A stretch of DNA of 64,000 nucleotides from NCBI GenBank assembly GCA_029378245.1, contig JARKIF010000001.1:3224001-3288000 (forward strand), in the 5' to 3' direction. Under the pieces are notes generated by a model, which searched no databases, was not told the origin of the DNA, and saw only the letters and a list, made by a program, of their open reading frames with translations. Shown here piece by piece: positions 23,428 through 33,211 of this stretch. The stretch's first letter is position 1. Each line of letters begins with the position of its first letter. The position numbers and the translations under genes are program-made. Source of the stretch: Roridomyces roridus (taxonomy: Eukaryota > Basidiomycota > Agaricomycetes > Agaricales > Mycenaceae).

Positions 23428-25278
23428 TCAAGCCGTTGAAAACGCCGCATCAACCAACTCTGCAAACTTCGGCGTCCCAAAACCAGCTGCTTGCCGTCAG
23501 AAAATTGAAACCATTTGAAGCAAATACTCACTGAGCGGGTCCCAACCAACAGCCGCGTCAAACGCCACCGCCGTCGCAGGACAGACAAACCCGGAATTAT
23601 GCCCTACTGTGATATCGGTGAACGCACCTTCCGGCCCAGCTGTTGTATACAAAAAGGGATTCAAAAATCCCAAGACAGGCTTCCCCGCCGCGATAAGCCT
23701 GTCATTCACCAGCGCCACGATTCCGGCAAACGTCGGCGCAGACGCACTCGTCCCACCAACCTTGATCGTCTTTCCTCCTGCGACAACCTCAAAATTCCAC
23801 CCCTGCACCGAAACATCTGGATACGCCCTCCCCGTCCGATTGAACATCCCGGGGAAATCATCCGGGAGCTGCTTAATGAACCCCTCCACGGCATTATCCT
23901 GGAACGCCTTCCTTTCGAAGAAATTGGAGAACCCGCCGCCGGTAAAGTTGATGGCGTGCTCGGGTGCGAAGCCCTGAGTCGAGCCGACGGATGTGATGAA
24001 GGGGCATGAGGAAGGGAATAGTGGTATGAAGGTCGTGTTACAGTCGGCGAGGGTGTCGTGATGACCATGGACACCTCCGTCGCCCGAGGACCAGATGACG
24101 GAGACGCCTCGTGCACCGAGGGCCATGTAGGCGCTGCAGATCTTGCTCCCCAGGCTCAGACCCACGGAGGATTCGACTGTAAAGTTGGGAATTTTAGTAG
24201 CGTTCAAGACAAAGGAAAGGTGCGCACGCACGATCAGAATACGAAGTCGTCACAACTTTGGGCGGGGTTTCGACTCCGTCTAGGAACAGAGCCGTGTCGA
24301 GCAGTGCCGTAAAGAAATCCTCCTCGCCATTTGAAAGGAACGTGATTGGAACATCGGTCGCAATGCCCGTCGTGTACTGGATATCCAAACTGGCTTCGGT
24401 CCCGGCCTCGGATAGATTTTGGGGGTTCACGCCACCTTCGACGGTGAGCAGCGAAAATGCTGTCGTAGGTGGTATGTCGGGGCGCAGAAGTGAGAGGAAG
24501 GTCTGTAGGTCGGCTTGCTGTGCGAATTGCTCCTCGTAGGCAGTCACCAGGAGCGAGTTTGTCTTCTCTGTCGCCGGCGTACTCGGAATGCCGTATAAGT
24601 CCTGCAAGCAAGTGGGCGTCACCACGCCGGTGGGGACGCTCGAGTTGCAGGATTCGGGTACTGCTCTGCTCCGAACTTCGGAGCTGAACAATGGAGTCGC
24701 AGGTGAGTTACGGGGAGTCGAAAATGCCGTCGAAGGATGGATGACATCGACGTGCCCCGCGAGTTGCTGTGGAAGTGAGATCGAGAGCGTGCGGGTCAGA
24801 GTTCCCGACATGGCGGAGTGAGCAAAGACTTGATAATCCGCGTCGAAAAGCTGATTTGCTTTTGAAACCGGCAGAGTTATGGACACCCAATCTCCGTTCG
24901 GCGAGATCACGGTAGGCTTCAGCTCGTTGGCTGTAGCGAACGCGTTGAACGCTTGCACAGTCTCCGGCGAAGGTGCAACGAATGATTTCACCTTGACGCG
25001 GTCAGATTTTTCGATAGCATGAAGGGGAGACGCACCTCATCTGTCCCCAACCATTCCCTGAACTCAGCACTCCCAGGCGTCGAAACGCTCATCAACCTTT
25101 CCTCCAATCCCGAGATGTCATTCGAGGTGAGGGCAACGCGGAGAGTGAGCAGCGTGTCGGGCGGCGCTGCACCTTTGGAGACGAATCCGGCTGGAGCGGC
25201 CGTGTGTCTCTCGAGTACAGACATGCCGGCGCGAGCGCCATGGATGACGGCGAGGATAGCGAGAAACCGGAGAGCCAT
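23428..25278 (-). CDS. Secreted sedolisin / tripeptidyl-peptidase (S53)
   Basis: Acid serine-carboxyl peptidase. The signal peptide is MALRFLAILAVIHGARAG. A propeptide region to about residue 190 (LTLRVALTSNDISGLEERL, WVSITLPVSKANQLFDADYQ) precedes the catalytic domain. Catalytic residues seen: Glu and Asp in GTEASLDIQY, the oxyanion Asp in SSGDGGV, and the nucleophile Ser in GGTSASAPTFAG. The calcium-site end is TDITVGHNSGF ... VGWDPL. Four exons: the last junction (intron ending at about 23480) restores TGFGTPKFAELVDAAF and the stop at 23428. About 560 residues, as expected. A TATAAAA box is 32 nt upstream of the ATG. Probably an extracellular nutritional protease. Confidence 0.9.
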
Positions 25279-25309
25279 GGTCGTTGAGGGACTCCTGCAC
25301 TCGGGGGTC

Positions 25310-25316
25310 TTTTATA
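25310..25316 (-). promoter_or_regulatory. TATA box of the sedolisin gene
   Basis: The minus strand reads CCATATAAAAGACC about 32 nt before the start codon. Confidence 0.5.
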
Positions 25317-25620
25317 TGGACAATTTCGGGAGTATAATTAGGCATCGGATAAGACCAGCATGGACGACTTTCCAGCAAGAAGAGAATATTTAGCGCTTGG
25401 GACGTTCGAAGCAGCTGCAAGAAATTGGAAGACGAGACGTGGGAATTTTTTGGTCATTTGTTCTGCCCGACGGGTCTCCGCAGGAAGAAATCGCGAGAAT
25501 GTGATCAGGCGCAAAGGTCGCGTTATTTTGCGTTTCCAAGGACTCGGGTCAAGTCAGATAGGGGCCACTGATAGATAAGATCAAGATTATCGTTATCTTG
25601 TCTCGCAATGTCAACGTGTG
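25317..25620. other. intergenic region
   Basis: About 300 bases upstream of both the sedolisin (minus) and the F-box gene (plus). I see only an AAGATCAAGATTATCGTTATCT-like stretch near 25577; no gene. Confidence 0.4.
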
Positions 25621-27658
25621 ATGTGTTCGCTTAACTTTCCTCTCAACACTCACCATCGACCTCCTCTTCTTCCCAAATCTTCCAGCAAGTGTGGATTTTT
25701 CTTGTCTGTTGGTCGCGTCTCATAAGCTCCCACAGTGACCATAGCCGCTTTAGTCTCAGAAGTTCTCAAGTGGGCCGATCGCCGCGAAGACGATTCGGAG
25801 AGGGCAGCTCAGCCTTTGGTCGAGCTTCCCAGTCTACCCACGCCGCCTCTCTCGATCTCCGACGACATGAATCGGTCAGATTGGGTTCCCAACAAGCTTC
25901 AAGCCCGCATCCTTCAGGGACACGTCCAGGAGCTAGAATTTCAGTACGAGTCCCTGAAGAGCTTGACGGGGCTTGTCATCTACCGTTATGAGGACCTTAC
26001 AAAGTCCATCGAGGCTTATAAGTCTTTGACCCGTGAGTACACACCGTTTTCCACCCAGGACTGGCTCATAGAATCGCGCAGTAGTCGTTGACGGGGCCCC
26101 ACTCCAAAGTCCGCGAAACAAGAGAGCTGCGCCTTTTGTCCAGCTGCCCGATCTCCCCGCTCCCCCTCCCTCAATTGCGCATATTCTTCGCTCGGAATCA
26201 GCCCCGAGCAGTCTCCAACTCCGCATGGTGGACCGACACATCGAGAAACTGGACTCTCAGCTCGCATCCTTGAAGAGCTTGACGAGACTTGTAATCCGCC
26301 GCCATGGAGAGCTCACCAAATCTATTAAAGAACACAAGGCGTCCATTAGCCGCCATGAAGATCTCGCCACAACCACGGCGTCCACCTCATCGCCAATGAG
26401 TTGCGTGCCCACCGAGATTCTGGCGTATATATTCTCGCTCCTCGTCGAGGACGAATTCTACATGGCAGGCTGGTCTGGCCCGTACGACCGCGTTCCACAG
26501 CAAGCCCCTTGGGTGCTTACACGTGTCTGTCGTCGCTGGGCCGACGTGGCCTTGGGTTCCAAGTTGCTGTGGTCCCGTGTTTTCTTCCCCCTTGAATCAC
26601 GGGTGCTCGAAGATGGAGCAGCTTCGCTCATGAAGCTTTTGCACGAGCGATCTGGGAGCGCGCCTCTGACGGTTAGGATCTGGGAAAGCATGCCTGCGTA
26701 CACCGACGATTCCTTCGACGTTCTTTTGGAGCATGCCCACCGATGGCAGAACTTGGAGCTGGAACTTCCGAGGACGACTCCGAGCCCTGTTCTCGGGAAA
26801 TTGGAGGCTGTACGCGGCCGTCTGCACAATTTGACCAAGCTCAATATTCGTTCCGAGCCGGTCGAGTCATTGGGCACGATTGACGATGTTCGGGATATAT
26901 TTTGTGAGGGCACCCCCGAGTTGACCACGATTCGTGCGGAGTTCCACGACGCAGAAGCACTCGCCGTGGCCTCCCCATTCATATTCCCTTGGCGCCAATT
27001 GACTCGGCTCAGCACCACCTTCGCGTCTAGTGCAGAGGTGCCTCCAATCCTCGAGCAGCTGTCGAGTATCGTCGAGCTTCAAGTAATCTAGGCGGCTCCC
27101 GGCGTATTCTCCTTGAAGCAGAACACCATCTGCCTCCCGCACCTCCGCGTCCTCCATGTCATCTTCGAAGACGACCTCTTGGAGCCGAGGTATTCAGCAT
27201 CAGCAATTGCAAGCCTTCCTCGGTGGCTTCTCGACTACATGGACACACCCGTCCTCGAGCAGCTCGAGACATACAACTGCGCGGCTGATGAGAGAGCCGT
27301 TTTGCGGCTCATAGAGCGTTCGGGGTGTACTCAATCTCTACAATGCCTCGGATTCTTCGTCAAGGAGATATTGTATCCAGAGACGATGGGATCTATCGTG
27401 CGAGTGCTGCCGTGTCTTGCGCGCCTCGATATATGCGCATGGACCGGCGTCAAGGAGTTAGAGGCTCTCATTGACGAGCTGGTGTCTTGCAGGAAGGCGA
27501 TGAGTCCGGGTCCAGTTTGCGAATTGACGGTGCAGCTGCCGATGGACGAGGCGGAGTCGGACGGGGTGCCTCAAACAACTGGTGGCAGGATGATGTTGGT
27601 CGAGTTGGTCGACTTCGACGATCCTGACGTTAGATTCGCGTCTAGCATTGAATTTTAA
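25621..27658 (+). pseudogene. F-box-like protein gene with internal duplication and in-frame TAG
   Basis: F-box-like protein with an N-terminal coiled coil. The F-box segment is MSCVPTEILAYIFSLL, followed by a WVLTRVCRRWADVAL segment and a leucine-rich C-terminal half to 27658. A coiled-coil block (SLKSLTRLVIRRHGELTKSI, about 26250) is preceded by a similar block (SLKSLTGLVIYRYEDLTKSI, about 25960), joined by an intron at about 26032-26090. After VELQVI an in-frame TAG (27089-27091) interrupts the frame, which then stays open for 189 more codons. Either the gene carries a nonsense mutation, or a very short (36-39 nt) GT-AG intron covers the stop. The start is uncertain: 25621 is one option with an upstream exon, and 25867 is the first ATG within the long frame. 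Confidence 0.6.
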
Positions 27659-28563
27659 TACGCGTTTCTGACCATGTACAATTGTTTATTTAAATTGCAT
27701 TCTAAACAAGGGATTCGTCCTAGACCCCGGGTGCATAGAATACGAAACCTCGTCGTTCCTCCCCGTTAGCGGATCGTCGCTCGTCCGTTTCGGGAAGCAC
27801 TGGGGTGGTATGTAAGCAGGACGTCAGCCATGGCATGGTGACATCCATGGCGGTAGGGAAAGCCTCCATTTGCACCAAGTCTAGCATATTGCGTAAACGC
27901 ACCCACCATTGATACGCTGCGTGATTTGAGGGGTGCGGCACCTATATCGAAGGTTTCCGGCGCTAAACGTTGCACGACGAGAGTTTGGTGTGTGGTATGC
28001 TCCCGAGTGACTGACGCTGCTCGTGAGGCAAATTCAGATAGTCTGGATTCTGCAGAAGTCGCACTCCGTCGTTGATCTATGCAATGTTCAGCTTAGGAGG
28101 CATGTGCGACTTGTGGATCAGCTGAACGCGCAGCTGTAGTGGCATACGCACAGTTCTTCCCGTTTCCTTTTCTTTCTGGTGTCACTCAGCCAACGAGGGA
28201 AGGTCGATGTCGTCGTGAGGGTTGGGGTGTTCCTGCTGGTGCATGACTTGCCAGTGGTCTGGCGTCGTCAGTTGAGACCAGTGTAGAAGGTCAGCGGGGC
28301 AAGTGAAGTTGTTGGTCGAGGACCTAGGGACGAGGCTGAGGAACGTCGCTGCTCAGTGCTGGGCTCTAAGTATCTTCAGAAAGCAAATCTTTCTTCCAGT
28401 GCTTGAATCTCCTCCGCGTCGGTTTCGATGACGCGTGCTAGATCCATCTCTTGGGGCTTTTCAATTTTGAGACGTTTAGTGGCGGCCAGAGAGGTGCTGG
28501 TTGGTGGTCAAGGCATCAATCGGCGGATCACGACAAACGTTACTCTTGACCTCCACCACAAAA
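27659..28563 (-). other. Gene-poor stretch with decayed-looking minus-strand coding fragments
   Basis: No full gene can be assembled. The minus strand shows short segments with protein-like composition: IETDAEEIQALEERFAF (about 28390-28440), CPADLLHWSQLTTPDHWQV (about 28250-28300) and VRLLQNPDYLNLPHEQRQ (about 28010-28070). Stops separate them and no junction set joins them. They may be remnants of an old gene or exons of a gene I failed to resolve. Confidence 0.3.
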
Positions 28564-29950
28564 ATGGGCCAGTACTGGTCAATTGTGAACCTAGACAAGC
28601 GCGAGACATTCTCATTCTACGAAGAGCTGTCAGTCTGGCTTTTCCGTGCGCCACCCTACCTTCTTTGCAACTTGGTCGCGCCGCAGCATCCCAAACTCCC
28701 GAGTCTATACCAAAATGGTAGCGTTAGGCGTGTCCGACGCCTATTGCACGTGACAAAGCCTATCCATCAATGTTCGGCAATCATCCCTGGCTGCCTGAAA
28801 TTTCACAAGTCCCTGCCCCGTTTTTTTTACACCATCCCTTGGGTCCTAACTTTAACCAACCTAACCTTTAAACACCCAACCTATCCTAACCGAACCTAAC
28901 CGAACCCAACCTAACCCGTTTTCTAACCGCCACTCACTGCTGAATCCGAGTCTTGGCATTTGATGCCGAGCATTGATGGATAGGCGTCGCAACGATCACG
29001 GCAATCTGGCCTGATCAATAGGCGCCATCAACGCCTAACGCTACCATTTTGGTCGTGCCTCCAAACTCCCTCAATGCGACGAGTTGTTGTATCCGATCGA
29101 TTCTGGACTGCGCTGCTTTGCTCAAAAGGCCTCTCAGAGGTGGGTTCTACGGGTGCTGGAGACATCCTGAGTTGACACGGTACGAAGGTCGCTTTTCTTG
29201 GCCAATTTTCCGACAGAGGTTATCGAGGAGATATTCTCCCATCTCGACGATATGAAAGATGTCATAGTCTTCAGCATCTCCTGCCAGGACCTCTGGGAGA
29301 TCGGGAGATTGGAGATATATCGCCGCATTGTCGCTTTGGCCGCCTCATTCTCGTGGGTCGGGGACCGCATCGTTTGCATTGGGCACCATTGTCCGAACAA
29401 AGAGCTTCCCAAGGGTCTTTTGACCCTCGAGGAACAACAGGAATTCGCCCCCTACGGCTCGCTATACAAGTATCCCTTCCGCGACCTCGATGGTGAAGAA
29501 CGCATGAATCGCCACATCCTTCGCCCGATCTTCGAATCCCGGCTCTCGGAGGCGGACTGTCGACTAGTGCGGCACGTCGTCGACTGGGATTTCAAAGTCC
29601 CTGAGATCGAACCCACTTCCATCCTCCGAAACCTTTCGCGCCGCCAATACTTCTGCGGAGCCACGCTGGCGAACTGGAAACACAGGACCAACGATATGAA
29701 TATGAAGAAGAGGGTTGGGTTCAACGAAGTCGTTTTGAGCCGAATTTGCTTCTCCAGCGACCCTGCCACCGGCATGGCTTACTCTGGAGACATTCACCGC
29801 GGTGTATGGGCCGGCGATCGTTTCGATTTTGTCGACTGCGATTGGTTGGGGAGCTTGGAGGAGGACGAAAGGTGGACTGATGTGAGCGACGAGGTTTTGA
29901 AGGAGATTGAGGCAATCTGGAAGGTGCCAATCCAGACCTCAGGTGAATGA
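28564..29950 (+). pseudogene. MGQYW-type F-box-like gene interrupted by a MITE-like element
   Basis: The first segment (28564 to about 28708) starts MGQYWSIVNLDKRETF, the conserved opening of an Agaricomycete family of unknown function. The second segment (about 29054-29950) continues with DELLYPIDSGLRCFAQKA, an intron near 29140-29190, then an F-box-like stretch ANFPTEVIEEIFSHL and DVIVFSISCQDLWEIGRLE, and ends PIQTSGE. Between them lies a 345-bp inverted-repeat element. The two halves are recognisable parts of one family protein, so the gene looks split by insertion. The second half alone is an open frame of 250 codons and might still be expressed. Function unknown. Confidence 0.6.
28709..29053. 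mobile_element. MITE-like element with long terminal inverted repeats
   Basis: Positions 28709-28731 and 29031-29053 are perfect 23-bp inverted repeats (beginning ACCAAAATGG). The inverted similarity continues inward with gaps: both arms contain a CGCCTATTG block and a GCCTATCCATCAATG block. The centre (28845-28920) carries degenerate CCTAACC/CCGAACC repeats. No coding capacity. No clear target-site duplication was found. Confidence 0.75.
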
Positions 29951-30256
29951 TGGCAAACACTCTTTATGGTGCGTCTCTGCAGCCCTTCCTTATTTGTTTG
30001 ACGCATATCGTTTCAAGAATAGAGAGGAATCTTTCTTGGTACGGACCATTTTGGTGGTTCGTCGATCTTGTGGTGGTGGTCATTCGGTTCGACAACGGAA
30101 TCCTGAGTGCGTTGCTGCCGCCCTCGTTTTTTTTTGGCTGACGCACGTCCAAAGGATACTCGGAGATGAATCTTTCTTGGTCGGACCTCCATTTCGTCAA
30201 TCTTGTAGAGGCCATTCGCTGTACTCATCGGAGTATCAAAGTTAATCAAACACGTT

Positions 30257-30463
30257 GCAAATACGCATGGCCGGCAGCCACTCAGATTGCACTCAGACTT
30301 GAGCTTCTCGGGATTCTGCTGATCTTGATACTGCAGACAGGTTCTGGAGAGATTGACACCACAGGTTCGGGACCCGTGTTCCTGCTTGGGACCGTCGCAA
30401 ACACGCATGACTGGTAGCCACTCAGACTTGGGCTTCTCGCGATTCTGCTGATCTTGATACTGC
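30257..30463. repeat. Imperfect direct repeat pair
   Basis: Both copies begin GCAAAyACGCATG and end GATTCTGCTGATCTTGATAC. The first copy (30257-30335) has about 11 extra bases relative to the second (30397-30463). Short inverted segments (CCTGCTTGGGACC at 30380 and GGTCCCAAGCAGG at 30469) flank the second copy. Confidence 0.65.
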
Positions 30464-30514
30464 ATGATGGTCCCAAGCAGGAACGAACCCGTGGAACAGT
30501 CTCCAACCGTGCCG

Positions 30515-30523
30515 TGTATATAA
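30515..30523 (+). promoter_or_regulatory. TATA box
   Basis: GTATATAAAC about 63 nt upstream of the ATG at 30586; probable core promoter of the following hypothetical gene. Confidence 0.5.
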
Positions 30524-30585
30524 ACCCTTCGTCTATACGCTACATTTTACTCACCCCACCTTTAATTTGACCTGTCACCTCGACC

Positions 30586-31618
30586 ATGCCGCCACTTATC
30601 CAAGGGTCTTGGCCGCCGGATGTGTAGGTTGCTTTTGCGTGCTTCGTTCATGGCTACTCACTGTTGTTCTCCAGGAATTTGGCATTGATCGAAGGTATCA
30701 CATCCCCTCTGACCATTCACCGATAACTCACCTGGAAACAACGGGCCTTTTGTGGTTCAACGTACTAAACGACTCCGGGTGCTTCGCGACCACCTACCGC
30801 GAACTTTTCATAGCGGGACACATCAAGTTCAGGACCAATCAATTTCGTTCTGCTGCGCAGATAAGCCGCCGCCTTGTCGGGGTGGCAAATGAATCGGGAG
30901 ATCATATTCGTGCGTCTCATTTGCTTACACATGATCCACTCTTACCCAAGTCGCCAGTTGCACGTCTCGTCAGACATACTCCTGTCCCACTGGAACATAC
31001 TCTGGCCGTGGCATTGGAGGGGGCCGACATATATATATATAACGCCTGTTCCTTGTCGTATCGTTACTGATGTTAAGCCATTCCCTGGCATCGTCCCCGC
31101 CCTCGTGGAAGTCAGACTCAACGAGCCCCGTCCGACTGTTTTCTTCCCTACGGAGAGCGCGAGGACCACCATCCTCATCGTCTCGCCGTTTCAACTCACA
31201 GAGGATTCTATGGTCGAGCTCTACAGAGGTAAGATATATCAGAGCACTTGGGAGGTTCGGCTCTTGAGCGACGGGATGGACGGCGGGAACTATCGATACA
31301 CCGTGCCGCTTCCCGCAAACCACTTGATGGCGATGAACCTGGCAGGACGCGGCTACGCCAAAACTGAAAGTGGGTCTATTCTTTCTCGTATCAATTTCCA
31401 AGATGCTGAACGTACGGTTAGCTGGTCAAGGATGGGTCATGTTGCACGCGCTGTTTCGGCCATGCGACCAGCGTTATCGCCCCTCCGTTGAAATCCAATA
31501 CTTTTTGGATGAGTATAGGTCGACATTAGTGACACTCGTGAGTTCTTTTCTTCGCGCCACAACTGGGCGCATGTGTCTCACTTGTCCCTAGTTGGATATG
31601 CAGCACGACATCATCTGA
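30586..31618 (+). CDS. Hypothetical protein
   Basis: A six-exon model of roughly 260 residues: MPPLIQGSWPPD joined to EFGIDRRYHIPSD, then YRELFIAGHIKFRTNQFRS, HTPVPLEHTLAP, FPGIVPALVEVRLNEPRP, ILIVSPFQLTEDSMVELYRG, YRYTVPLPANHLMAMNLAG and a last part VEIQYFLDEYRSTLVTL ending DMQHDII. Each junction uses a GT-AG intron of about 50-75 nt and keeps the frame. No signal peptide, membrane segment or known domain was recognised. A TATA box stands upstream, supporting a real gene. Confidence 0.5.
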
Positions 31619-32036
31619 CAACACTTGGTATGTCTGCAAGCCCCCGTCGTAGGCCACGCTCAAGTACTATCATCCAGTGCATGGGATTCCATGATATGGC
31701 GACTGGGGATCTCGGCAAAGAATTACCCTACTAGCCCACGCACATTCTGTAAACCGACCCGAACCTCCAATGAAAAAACGAGTAGTCTCATAAGAAAAAC
31801 TCTGTTGAATCTTTTGTGAATCTTATGTCTTTCCTTCCCCGATTGGCAAGTTCTGTGCCTTCCCTCCGGCGGAGGTTGTAGCCGGCCCAGTATCTCATGC
31901 CTCTGCGTTCACTGATTTGAGGCATCCGCGCGGCATTGAACCACGCCGAAGGCGCGGCAAGGACTTTACCCAAACTGGCCTTGTCTCGAGGCTCAGCGCT
32001 CAGCACCTCGTTGAGAATCAGTGGCAGTGTAATTTG
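31619..32036. other. intergenic region
   Basis: About 420 bases, no gene or repeat seen. Confidence 0.4.
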
Positions 32037-32815
32037 ATGCTCTTCTCCTCCATCCACCATGTACAAAATCTTGGACCCACTCTTTTACGCTGGTTGAACA
32101 ATCCAACCGCAAGATTTTCCGGTCCTCTTCTCAGGCATTCGCATACCGGCAGCTCTGCACCAATCCCAATTCCTCCATCGCTTTCTTCGCTCGAATCCGC
32201 CGAAGACAATGCCCTGGCGAGGGATTGGATAGCTCGTTTTCAACGGGTTCAAATTCCTAAAAATGCTGTTGAACTGGCTTTCTCTCGGAGCTCGGGACCC
32301 GGAGGGCAGGTGCGTTTTTCCCTCCTGGTTGTCGAAGCTCGACGAATCTGGTTGCAGAATGTGAACAAAGTCAATACTAAAGCGACTCTGCGTTGTCTTA
32401 TTCACGAGTCATGGATTCCGCTATGGGCCCAACCAGAGTTGAGGCGATCTGTCAGTATAGCTCTACTTCCCACTCGACATCCACTGATGTACTTACTTGC
32501 AAAGTCGTTCTACGTCTCGTCCTCTCAGGTGCTCCAAATCACGTCCACGGTCCACCGTTCACAAGCCCAGAACATCACGGAATGTCTCTCAAAGGTGAAG
32601 GTTTTTCTATACATATTTCGTTCCAAAGACTAAGCCTGTGCCAGTTTCATGCTTTGATCCTCTCATCGGCTTCTTCTGCTCTCAAGAACGAGCCCTCGGA
32701 AGCACAGAAGAAGCGCGTTGAAGGCCTCGTCAAGGCGTCCAATGCTAAACGTCGAGTCGACAAGACTTACCGTAGTTCTGTTAAAGCAGGGAGAAGAAAA
32801 CCTTCGCTTGATTGA
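32037..32815 (+). CDS. Mitochondrial peptidyl-tRNA hydrolase / release factor, ICT1 (mL62)-like
   Basis: Codon-independent release factor-like protein of the ICT1 group, which rescues stalled mitochondrial ribosomes or is part of the large subunit (family knowledge). The N-terminus MLFSSIHHVQNLGPTLLRWL is basic and amphipathic, fitting a mitochondrial presequence. The catalytic GGQ motif sits in FSRSSGPGGQ, continuing NVNKVNTKATLRC after an intron placed directly behind the GGQ. Four exons. The C-terminus is strongly basic (KASNAKRRVDKTYRSSVKAG ending RRKPSLD), as needed for ribosome binding. Length about 200 residues is normal. Confidence 0.88.
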
Positions 32816-33211
32816 GTACTATTCCTCCTGTGCGAATGATACAGCGCCGGTTTTCCGTCGTAAAGTGTATACGTAGCTCTGGATCTCGGCTTCAGCAGGG
32901 CGTTGCAGTCCTTCGCTGACCCCCTACGTTTATACCGTAATTCGGACGAGAGTCATGGGGTAAAGTTACAAGTACTAAATGATCCTCGAGCAACGGGGCG
33001 GGTCGGGCGACTCGGGGACTCGAGTCTCGGGCTGCGAGGTCAGGAAGCGACAGCCGTCGCGGTCGGGAAATTTTCAGAGTTGGGAAGCGAGAGTCCGTCC
33101 GAGTCGGGAAGCGTCGGGACTCGGGAAGGCAGTCGGCCCGTTCCGAAAGTCTTTATGTAGTCCGATGTCGGCCGCCCATCTTGCAAATATCCTTCCTTTC
33201 CTGCCGCCACC
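32816..33211. other. promoter region with TCGGG-rich tract
   Basis: Between the release factor and carboxypeptidase S genes. From about 32995 to 33140 the sequence is packed with TCGGG/CTCGGG motifs (GGGTCGGGCGACTCGGGGAC, GAGTCGGGAAGCGTCGGGAC). No gene seen. Confidence 0.5.

Larger units (their letters stand above)
29951..30585. other. intergenic region with a duplicated segment
   Basis: Contains two imperfect direct copies at 30257-30335 and 30397-30463 and a TATA box at about 30515-30523. A minus-strand ORF across it simply translates the repeats. No gene supported. Confidence 0.4.

Noticed and set aside
28845..28920. Internal telomere tract
   Set aside because: The CCTAACC/CCGAACC units are degenerate and short and sit inside an inverted-repeat element, so this is not evidence of a chromosome end.
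30013..30465. Minus-strand ORF of 150 codons
   Set aside because: It only translates the imperfect direct repeats, has no family resemblance, and lies in the promoter of the next gene.
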